Notes under the pieces: generated by a model | Seen by the model: the letters and a program-made list of their open reading frames with translations, nothing else | Databases searched by the model: none | What the model was told of the DNA's origin: nothing | Part shown: one piece after another, positions 26,016-32,206 of the stretch | Position numbering within the stretch: position 1 is the first letter of the stretch | Layout of the letters: each line of letters opens with the position of its first letter | Position numbers and translations under genes: made by a program | DNA from: Streptococcaceae bacterium ESL0729 | GTDB lineage: Bacteria; Bacillota; Bacilli; Lactobacillales; Streptococcaceae | Length of the DNA stretch: 64,000 bases | Assembly (NCBI GenBank): GCA_029391995.1 | Contig: CP113924.1 | Coordinates: 1,209,001 to 1,273,000 of the forward strand | Direction: 5' to 3'

Positions 26016-26852
26016 TTATTGCCTAAGCTTTAGGTAGCCTGACTGGATTTTTTCAAGGCTTGCCGCAAATTTTTCGGCTTCTTGAATGGATAAATCAGGA
26101 TTAGTCTTCCTAAGCACTCCCCTTTCAAGCGAAATGTTACTTGGTGAGCCGTAAAAGCAATCCCTTTTAGCATCATAGGATGAAACTAAAAGGGATTCTT
26201 CAGATTCTTCTACAAGGGCTGTAATGATTCTTGCGACACTTGAGGCTATACCAAAGGCTGTGTGTCTTTTAGCCGAATAAATCTCCCAGCCAGTTTGGGC
26301 AGCAAGCCTTGCCTCAGCCTTTGAAGCATTCAAGGCCACCTGACTTTCCCCGTGCTCGCCAATGACCATGGAGTCAGCTCTTAAGCTTCTGTTAATTAGA
26401 CGGTTGCTATCAATCAAGGTTCCACTTCCGACAATCTTTTGCTTATCAAAAGAAAGTGAATCTGCTAGATAGTGGACAATAAGGTCACAGGGATTAGTGA
26501 TGGAGATGATAAAGCCATTAAAGCCCGATTCTTTAATTTTTGGTGCCACATCATCAACAACCTCCTTACTGACCTTCATTTCTGCAAAGCGATCAGTGGC
26601 GTTCTCTAAAATACTGATATCCCCCGCACAAAAAATCAAAATTTGAGCATTACTTAGTTCTCCGTAATCATTTTTTACAAGCCTTACATCCTTTGAGATA
26701 TTTAAGAGAACATCCTTAAGTTCCAGGTACTCGGCCTGGACTTTTGCTTCATTCTTATCAATTAAAATAAGTTCATCAGCAAGTCCTTGAAGGCATAAGG
26801 TATAAGCCAAAGTTGAACCCACATGCCCCATTCCTATAATTCCAATTTTCAT
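26016..26852 (-). CDS. Lactate/malate dehydrogenase family protein (L-2-hydroxyacid dehydrogenase, HicDH-like)
   Basis: 278 residues, shorter than true L-LDH (about 315-325). N-terminal Rossmann NAD site KIGIIGMGHVGSTLAY, FCAGD, ITNPCD, substrate Arg in GSGTLIDSNR and the catalytic His in IGEHGES. The substrate-specificity loop near residue 85-100 (ENATDRFAEMK) differs from the QKPGETR loop of LDH, which speaks for a bulkier 2-oxoacid such as 2-ketoisocaproate. RBS AAAGGAG is 8 nt from the ATG at 26852; a TTG two codons earlier is too close. Single gene, divergent from the TPP riboswitch. Confidence 0.85.
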   Translation of the reverse strand: MKIGIIGMGHVGSTLAYTLCLQGLADELILIDKNEAKVQAEYLELKDVLLNISKDVRLVKNDYGELSNAQILIFCAGDISILENATDRFAEMKVSKEVVDDVAPKIKESGFNGFIISITNPCDLIVHYLADSLSFDKQKIVGSGTLIDSNRLINRSLRADSMVIGEHGESQVALNASKAEARLAAQTGWEIYSAKRHTAFGIASSVARIITALVEESEESLLVSSYDAKRDCFYGSPSNISLERGVLRKTNPDLSIQEAEKFAASLEKIQSGYLKLRQ

Positions 26853-26965
26853 CTTCAAAGCTCCTTTTGCAATATTATGTTAAATAAATAATACCATAAT
26901 ATTTTTTAATCATCGATGAATCCTAGCTTTACTTAAAATTTAGTGTTTTAAATAAGGAATATTTC

Positions 26966-26974
26966 TGTTAGTAT
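26966..26974 (+). promoter_or_regulatory. Extended -10 promoter for the thiT transcript
   Basis: TGTTAGTAT at 26966-26974, with a weak TTTAAA 16 nt upstream. Transcription would start near 26981, exactly at the 5' strand of riboswitch P1. Confidence 0.6.
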
Positions 26975-26980
26975 TAAGGT

Positions 26981-27068
26981 ACACAAGGGGTACTGAAATT
27001 ATTTACTTAATTTTAGTTGAGATTCACCCTCAGAACCTGATACGGTTAATACCGTCGTAGGGATGTGT
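26981..27068 (+). ncRNA. TPP riboswitch (THI element)
   Basis: Conserved blocks in order: GGGGUACUGAAAU, UUGAGAUUCACCCUCAGAACCUGAU core (27017-27041 area), GGUUAAUACCG and GUAGGGAUGUGU. ACACA (26981-26985) and UGUGU (27064-27068) form P1. The thiT gene follows at 27121. The expression platform can be read in the sequence (27091-27119; see findings). Confidence 0.96.
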
Positions 27069-27090
27069 CGCTATTATTATAGCCATACTC

Positions 27091-27119
27091 CCTCCTTGTG
27101 AATTTTAGGAGGTTTTTTT
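27091..27119 (+). promoter_or_regulatory. TPP riboswitch expression platform / thiT SD-sequestering hairpin
   Basis: CCTCCT (27091-27096) pairs with AGGAGG (27107-27112), which is the thiT Shine-Dalgarno, followed by T7 (27113-27119) up to the start codon. One hairpin could therefore both terminate and hide the RBS. CCTTGTG plus neighbours (27092-27100) can instead pair with CACAAGGGG (26982-26990) in P1. Confidence 0.7.
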
Positions 27120-27120
27120 A

Positions 27121-27660
27121 ATGTCTACTAGTACAAAACTTGATTTACGGATTGCCCTTGAGGCTACCATTTGTGCCTCTTTGGCCATGGTTCTTTCCTT
27201 CTTAAAGGTTCGCTTTGGTTGGATCGATATAAGTCTTGGTCAGACCATCATCATCTTATTTGGTCTAAGAAGGGGACTTAAGGCAGGACTTTTTGCAGGA
27301 CTTATTTGGGGAATCCTACACTTTTTAACAGGGCAAGTTTACTATCTGTCTCTAGCTCAGGTTGTGGTTGAGTACATTCTTGCCTTTGTTTTTGCAGGAA
27401 GTTCAGGACTTTTTAGGGGGCAACTTAAAAAGAATCCCGAATCAACTGTCATTTTAGCTTCAATCTTTGCAACCTTTGCTCGCTTCTTTTGGCACTTTAT
27501 TGCAGGACTTATTTTCTGGGGCCAATATGCTTGGAGTGGCTGGAACCCGTTTTGGTACTCACTTGTCGTCAATGGGTCAAGTGCCATTCTGACAAGTCTT
27601 GTTGCCATCCTTGTTCTTTTATTTACCGTGCGGAAATTTCCAAAAATTTTTCAGCCATGA
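27121..27660 (+). CDS. thiT: Thiamine ECF transporter S component
   Basis: 179 residues, six hydrophobic segments. Family features: GLRRGLKAGLFAGLIWGILHFLTG, the VVEYILAF segment with the Glu-Tyr pair that contacts thiamine in ThiT structures, ARFFWHFIAG and a late VVNGSSA helix. It binds thiamine in the membrane and uses the shared ECF energizer. The TPP riboswitch directly upstream confirms the vitamin. SD AGGAGG 8 nt before the ATG. Confidence 0.95.
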   Translation: MSTSTKLDLRIALEATICASLAMVLSFLKVRFGWIDISLGQTIIILFGLRRGLKAGLFAGLIWGILHFLTGQVYYLSLAQVVVEYILAFVFAGSSGLFRGQLKKNPESTVILASIFATFARFFWHFIAGLIFWGQYAWSGWNPFWYSLVVNGSSAILTSLVAILVLLFTVRKFPKIFQP

Positions 27661-27666
27661 TATAAT
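27658..27666 (+). promoter_or_regulatory. Possible extended -10 overlapping the thiT stop codon
   Basis: TGATATAAT; its TGA is also the thiT stop codon. It could start a separate transcript for the DUF368 gene. Confidence 0.4.
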
Positions 27667-27693
27667 TAACCCTAATTAACTGATTAGGGTTAA
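27667..27693 (+). terminator. Hairpin between thiT and the DUF368 gene
   Basis: TTAACCCTAAT...ATTAGGGTTAA with a short loop and a weak T-run (TTTTATTTAT). It could be a leaky terminator for the riboswitch-controlled transcript. Confidence 0.55.
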
Positions 27694-27719
27694 TTTTATT
27701 TATAGAAGGAGAACAGTCA

Positions 27720-28568
27720 ATGAAAGATTGGTTTATTAGGATTATCAAGGGGATGATTATCGCTCTTGGCTTTATTTTACCCGGAGTGTCCGGTGGGGTT
27801 CTTGCGGCCCTTTTAGGACTTTATCACCGAATATTATCTTTTTTAGCTAATATTAGAAAGGATTTCACAGCAAATATCCTTTATTTTTTACCCGTTGGAA
27901 TCGGTGGAATTTTAGGAATTGGGCTCTTTAGCCGCCCCCTAGAATATCTACTTGCAAACTATCAGGTGCCAGTCTTGTGGGGGTTTGCAGGAGCTATTAT
28001 TGGAAGCATTCCAGCCCTTTGGAAGGAAGCAGCCAGCCAAAATAAGGGGATTCATTCAAAAAGTGACTGGGGCTATTTACTAGGGACTTTTGTTGTCTCA
28101 AGTATCTTCCTCTATTCTATGCCCTATATCTTTGGTACCCTACCAGCTAACTTTCTAAGCTTTGTCCTAGCGGGAGCCTTAATTGCCCTTGGTGTTCTGG
28201 TACCAGGTCTGAGTCCTTCAAACTTCCTTTTGATTTTAGGGCTATATAATCCCATGCTGACAGGTTTTAAAAACTTTGACCTCTTGGGCGTCTTCTTACC
28301 CATTGCAATCGGTGGCGTAATCACCATTCTTTTATTCTCTAAATTTATGGAGCATTTACTTGATAGGCATTTTTCTTATGTTTACCATTTTATAATTGGA
28401 ATCGTTCTTTCAAGTACTCTTTTAATCCTGCTGCCAAATCCTAAATCAGCTGACACCATAAACTATGCTGGAACGAGCTTTCCAACAATCATTACATCCT
28501 TAGTTCTTTTAATCCTTGGGATAATTCTTGGCTACTGGATGAGTAAGCTTGAGGAGAAATATGAATAA
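27720..28568 (+). CDS. DUF368 membrane protein (candidate polyprenyl-phosphate transporter, PopT-type)
   Basis: 282 residues, about eight hydrophobic segments. The family hallmark LPGVSGGVLAALLGLY (about 20-35) and the mirrored second-half motif VPGLSPSNFLLILGLY (about 159-174) indicate an inverted repeat fold. DUF368 proteins (PopT) have been reported to recycle undecaprenyl phosphate across the membrane in Gram-positives and Vibrio. RBS AGAAGGAG. It overlaps the next gene by one base (TAATG) and may have its own promoter at the end of thiT. Confidence 0.87.
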   Translation: MKDWFIRIIKGMIIALGFILPGVSGGVLAALLGLYHRILSFLANIRKDFTANILYFLPVGIGGILGIGLFSRPLEYLLANYQVPVLWGFAGAIIGSIPALWKEAASQNKGIHSKSDWGYLLGTFVVSSIFLYSMPYIFGTLPANFLSFVLAGALIALGVLVPGLSPSNFLLILGLYNPMLTGFKNFDLLGVFLPIAIGGVITILLFSKFMEHLLDRHFSYVYHFIIGIVLSSTLLILLPNPKSADTINYAGTSFPTIITSLVLLILGIILGYWMSKLEEKYE

Positions 28569-29038
28569 TGGCAAAGAAAAAAAATAAAAAAACGCTGGTC
28601 GAACAGATTCTTGACCAAAAGAAAATTCCCCATGAGGGAATCGAGATGAATATCTCAGAAGGGATTAATCCCCTCAATATTGAAGAAAAAGATGTCTACA
28701 AAACCCTAGCCCTAAAAAACAATCTGGGCCAGGCCTTGATTGGAATTGTCCCTATCAACCAGCACCTGTCGATTAAAAAACTAGCTCAGGCAAGCTCCAG
28801 TAAAAAGGTTGCCATGATTCCCTTGAAGGACTTACAAAAGACAACAGGCTATGTTCACGGGGCCAATAATCCTGTTGGAATCTGGCAAACCAAGAAATTT
28901 CCCATTTTTATCGATCAGCTGGCTAAAGAAGAAGACTTCATTATCGTATCAGCAGGGGAGATCGGCAAAAGCATTAAGATTAATCCAAGGGATTTGGCAG
29001 GTCTTGTTCACGCCCACTTCCATGATTTGATTGACTAG
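28568..29038 (+). CDS. ybaK: YbaK/EbsC family Cys-tRNA(Pro) deacylase
   Basis: 156 residues. Features of the YbaK fold: VYKTLALKN with the conserved Lys, IVPINQHLSIKKLAQASSSKKVAMI, GYVHGANNPVG (GxxSP-like loop) and FIIVSAGEIGKSIKINPRDL. The enzyme hydrolyses Cys-tRNA(Pro) formed by misacylation. The ATG shares its first A with the TAA stop of the DUF368 gene (TAATG), so translation is coupled. Confidence 0.92.
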   Translation: MAKKKNKKTLVEQILDQKKIPHEGIEMNISEGINPLNIEEKDVYKTLALKNNLGQALIGIVPINQHLSIKKLAQASSSKKVAMIPLKDLQKTTGYVHGANNPVGIWQTKKFPIFIDQLAKEEDFIIVSAGEIGKSIKINPRDLAGLVHAHFHDLID

Positions 29039-29047
29039 GGCACAAGC

Positions 29048-30145
29048 ATGCTAAAAGGAAAGCAAAAAAACTTTAAAGTTTTAAAAAAATCCCTCTTAAT
29101 TGTCCCCTTTCTTGGCCTCCTCCTTTTACTGGCCTTTACCCACGATAAGGAAAGAAAGAGCAACCTGGCAGAACTTACACCAGCAGATAGCTATCACTTG
29201 ATCAACCAGCTTGTAGAAGACTCAAAGATTGATGGAAATCTTCTGGTCACTAAAAAAGACCAGAAAATTATCGGCCAGGCTTATGGTTATTCGGATAAGG
29301 ATAAGACCCGTCCTAGTGATAGTGATATCATTTATCCGGTAGCTTCCATTCAAAAAACCTTCACAGCCCTTTTAATCGCACAACTTATTGAAGAGGGAAA
29401 ACTTAGCTATAACTCAAAGTTAGAAGACTTTAGACCTGATATTGCCAGGTCAAATAATGTCACCATCAGAGAACTTCTTGAACATACTTCTTCTTATGTC
29501 ATGCCTGAAACTGCCAGCCAGGATATTTTAAAGACTGAGGAAGAGCAGATTGAATATGCCAAGGAAACTACCAGCTACACAGGCTACCATAGTTTTTTCT
29601 ATACAAATGTAAACTATACCTATCTGGCTGCTGTCATCAAACAAATTGACGGTGGCTCCTATGAGGAAAGCATAAAAAGAAGGATTATAAGTCCCCTGGG
29701 TCTTAAAAACACCTACTTTTGGGATGACTTACCTCCTACTGCAAGTCTTGCTGAGGAGATTCAATCAGATAATTCCAAGGCAGAGATTTACTCCGAGGAG
29801 CTGATGAGTACCCTTTTAGGGGCAGGAAATCTTTACATGTCTGTTGCAGATTTGGCTACCTATCAAGAAGCCATCAATCACAATCTGCTAGTCAGTCAAG
29901 CTTCTTTTGATGATTTAACTACGCCCCAAACCAATCCAAACTATGCTGGCGGATATTTTTTGGCAGGAGACGGTAGTCTTGTAGTCAGCGGAAATATATC
30001 AACCAGCCAATTGGGAAGTAGTGGTTATGTCAGTATGCTTTATGGTAATCAGGAAAAGGACATTGTCATTGCCTGGTTGGGTAATAGCCTCCCTACAAAC
30101 TCCCTTGTGAATCTTGGCAAATCAATCTATCAAGATATTCCTTGA
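29048..30145 (+). CDS. Beta-lactamase-fold serine hydrolase, membrane anchored
   Basis: 365 residues. Short basic N-terminus and one membrane segment (about 15-33), then an extracellular class C-type domain. SxxK is SIQK in VASIQKTF (about 100-103); the YxN equivalent is in FYTNVNYT; the third motif is unclear (SGNISTSQLGSSGY). ELLEHTSSYVMPE is typical of the family. Such proteins act as penicillin-binding-like esterases or carboxypeptidases on cell-wall polymers; substrate unknown. The RBS is weak (AGGG) and the start lies 9 nt after the ybaK stop, so coupling is likely. It ends at a strong perfect terminator stem. Confidence 0.88.
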   Translation: MLKGKQKNFKVLKKSLLIVPFLGLLLLLAFTHDKERKSNLAELTPADSYHLINQLVEDSKIDGNLLVTKKDQKIIGQAYGYSDKDKTRPSDSDIIYPVASIQKTFTALLIAQLIEEGKLSYNSKLEDFRPDIARSNNVTIRELLEHTSSYVMPETASQDILKTEEEQIEYAKETTSYTGYHSFFYTNVNYTYLAAVIKQIDGGSYEESIKRRIISPLGLKNTYFWDDLPPTASLAEEIQSDNSKAEIYSEELMSTLLGAGNLYMSVADLATYQEAINHNLLVSQASFDDLTTPQTNPNYAGGYFLAGDGSLVVSGNISTSQLGSSGYVSMLYGNQEKDIVIAWLGNSLPTNSLVNLGKSIYQDIP

Positions 30146-30148
30146 AGC

Positions 30149-30186
30149 AAATTAAAAGAGAAAGCCTGGGCTTTCTCTTTTAATTT
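30149..30186 (+). terminator. Terminator after the serine hydrolase gene
   Basis: Perfect 18-bp inverted repeat (30149-30166 with 30169-30186), 2-nt nominal loop, starting 3 nt after the stop codon. Confidence 0.85.
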
Positions 30187-30230
30187 AAAGCTTATTTAGC
30201 AAGTTTTTTTCATCCTTCAATTGTGATTTG

Positions 30231-30239
30231 TGCTATAAT
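30231..30239 (+). promoter_or_regulatory. Extended -10 directly in front of the DUF3397 gene
   Basis: TGCTATAAT ending at 30239; the ATG begins at 30246. No -35 hexamer and no Shine-Dalgarno in between. Confidence 0.65.
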
Positions 30240-30245
30240 GGGGGC

Positions 30246-30596
30246 ATGATTTTAAGAATATTTACCTTACTGTATCCCCTTTTGATAATTTTTATCCTAA
30301 ACTACCTGTTTAAGTTTTTTAAGATTAGGAAATACATTGGGATTAGGGTTCCTGATATAGCCACCCTCTTTTTAATCCTTGGGATTTACCTTTTTTCCTT
30401 AAAACTTACAACAACAAGTATGCTTCCCTACTTTATCATTATGATGAGTGGTCTTGGAATAGTTATCCTTTTAGTTGATCTTTTTTATGTTAGAAAATTC
30501 GACCGAAGTAACTTCTTTAAATTATTTTGGCGGCTCGCCTTCCTTGCATCCTTCATCATGTATTATATGATGGCTATCTTGTCACTTCTCAAGTAA
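30246..30596 (+). CDS. DUF3397 family membrane protein
   Basis: 116 residues from MILRIFTLLYPLL, four hydrophobic segments (about 3-22, 34-52, 60-78 and 95-114). This matches DUF3397, a small membrane protein family of lactic acid bacteria and relatives with no known role. An ATG six codons earlier overlaps the -10 box and cannot be used by this promoter. The chosen start is at the predicted transcription start, so the mRNA is probably leaderless. It meets ydbC tail to tail with no base between the stop codons. Confidence 0.85.
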   Translation: MILRIFTLLYPLLIIFILNYLFKFFKIRKYIGIRVPDIATLFLILGIYLFSLKLTTTSMLPYFIIMMSGLGIVILLVDLFYVRKFDRSNFFKLFWRLAFLASFIMYYMMAILSLLK

Positions 30597-30812
30597 TTAC
30601 TTGCTTGAAAGGGCCTCAAGAAGAACTTGAAATTCTTCATTGGTAAGGGTTACTCCCTTACTCATTTTTGTGTGGTCAGGACTCCAAGTACGAATGTCAT
30701 ACTTGGCCTGTCCCCCATTCCAACTCACTCGGTTGAGCTCCTTGGTCCAGCCCTTGTCATTTTCTGATAAAACAATCAGTGATTCTTCTATTTCAAATTT
30801 TAATTCTGCCAT
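30597..30812 (-). CDS. ydbC: YdbC-family single-stranded nucleic-acid-binding protein (PC4-like)
   Basis: 71 residues. MAELKFEIEESLIVLSE, WTKELNRVSWNGG, KYDIRTWSPDHTKMSKGVTLT: the YdbC/PC4 fold, whose Lactococcus member has been shown to bind single-stranded DNA as a dimer. Likely role in nucleic-acid metabolism or transcription; exact function unknown. RBS AGGGAGG. Its stop codon is directly next to the stop of the convergent DUF3397 gene and no terminator is visible on either side. Confidence 0.92.
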   Translation of the reverse strand: MAELKFEIEESLIVLSENDKGWTKELNRVSWNGGQAKYDIRTWSPDHTKMSKGVTLTNEEFQVLLEALSSK

Positions 30813-30871
30813 TACAACTTCCTCCCTATAAATAATACGATTTTTAAATCATCTTTTATCCTAAAAAATTC

Positions 30872-30893
30872 AAAAACGCCAAGGGGCGTTTTT
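30872..30893 (-). terminator. Terminator of nadR
   Basis: Minus strand AAAAACGCC-CCTT-GGCGTTTTT; the first bases of the stem are the nadR stop region. Confidence 0.85.
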
Positions 30894-32035
30894 TAATACT
30901 CTAAACGTTTAATCACAACACCTGTATGCTCCTTAACGGCATCAATGGCGTGATGGTAGCGAGCTAGATAACCATACTCATCTCGAAGTCCGTCCCCTCG
31001 GTCATCCAAGATTACAACCTTATCCATCAAGTCAAATTCCTCAAGTTGACGCATAAGCTCCTCATGAAACTCAAGGCGTGAATCCTCCCACTCCATATTC
31101 CTAAAGCCATCATCTACATAGCGGGTAATGGGTGGAATAACCAGGATTAAATCCATTTTTTCCTGCTCGATGGTTCTTAAAAATAGGGGTTCAAGAGCTT
31201 CTTGGTCTTCAAGGGGAAGATAAAGCTTGGCATAAACACGCGTTACAATGGCGTCTGTATCCAAAAAGACAATTCCATTATTTGACGGAGAGCAAATTTC
31301 ATGCGAGTTGGCATCATACTGGCCTGTAATTAACCTAGCATAATCATCCACACGAAGCTCATCATCATCAATATTTGACTCTTCCTCATAGATCCGAGCG
31401 TATTCTTCTGAGAAGGGAGCATTGATGGATCTAGCAAGTCTCCTTACCAAGGTTGTTTTACCAGTTGAAGCACCTCCCATAAAGGTTACAATCTTACTAA
31501 AATGACGCCTGAAAACCCTATTGATATCATTCCAGTATTTTTGCGGATTCTCCCTAATCATGGTCGAAGAAATGGCTATATCATGACGGTCAGCCCGCTC
31601 AACTGAATAGGTATTCCCGTCATCAGGGAAGCGTTTTGAAAGCTCCTCAACATACTCCTCTTCCCCCACATAAAAGGTTACTTGGAGGTTTTCTTGAATA
31701 GTATTTTCATGAAGAATCTCAATGACCCGGTCAGTCCAAACATCCCAACCAAGGGGCATAGGAGGCATGCCATTTTCATCAAGTTTTGCGACCTTAATAT
31801 CAGGCTCATCATTGAAGGCCTGACGCAGGTAGCGAAATCTCTTTTCAAGATTTAAGCCAATCTGGTCACCTCGGTCATTATCATAGCCTGATGCAATCAG
31901 TAAAACCCCATCATTCAAGGCTGCTGTCTTATAAATCTGCTGCTGGTGTCCTGTATGAAGGGGGGCAAATGTTCCAAAGTAGATACCAATTTTTTGGCCC
32001 TTTAATTTTCCCTTGGAAATATTATTTGTAATCAT
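30893..32035 (-). CDS. nadR: NadR-type bifunctional NMN adenylyltransferase / ribosylnicotinamide kinase
   Basis: 380 residues. N-terminal nucleotidyltransferase with GTFAPLHTGH (about 21-30) and ISSTMIRENP; C-terminal P-loop kinase with GGASTGKTTL (about 186-195), EYARIYEE and FLDTDAIVT. It makes NMN from nicotinamide riboside and then NAD+. The N-terminal HTH repressor domain of the enterobacterial protein is absent, as in Lactococcus, so it should be an enzyme only. RBS AAAAGG. No pnuC transporter gene is in the window. Confidence 0.95.
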   Translation of the reverse strand: MITNNISKGKLKGQKIGIYFGTFAPLHTGHQQQIYKTAALNDGVLLIASGYDNDRGDQIGLNLEKRFRYLRQAFNDEPDIKVAKLDENGMPPMPLGWDVWTDRVIEILHENTIQENLQVTFYVGEEEYVEELSKRFPDDGNTYSVERADRHDIAISSTMIRENPQKYWNDINRVFRRHFSKIVTFMGGASTGKTTLVRRLARSINAPFSEEYARIYEEESNIDDDELRVDDYARLITGQYDANSHEICSPSNNGIVFLDTDAIVTRVYAKLYLPLEDQEALEPLFLRTIEQEKMDLILVIPPITRYVDDGFRNMEWEDSRLEFHEELMRQLEEFDLMDKVVILDDRGDGLRDEYGYLARYHHAIDAVKEHTGVVIKRLEY

Positions 32036-32134
32036 GTCTATAACCTTTTCTTAAATATTTGCTTCTTTGCTTCTTTTATCGAAATTTCCAGCTAAAAATT
32101 AGCCAGGCATTTCCTAATAATATTTTAATTATAG

Positions 32135-32160
32135 CAAAAAAATGTGTGAAATTCACACAT
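32135..32160 (-). terminator. Terminator of the ctsR-clpC operon
   Basis: Minus strand ATGTGTGAA-TTCACACAT palindrome (19 bp) followed by T7, about 47 nt after the clpC stop. Confidence 0.85.
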
Positions 32161-32206
32161 CTCCTTGGCTGGGACCATATGGATATAAGTTTTTGGCCCG
32201 TAATTA

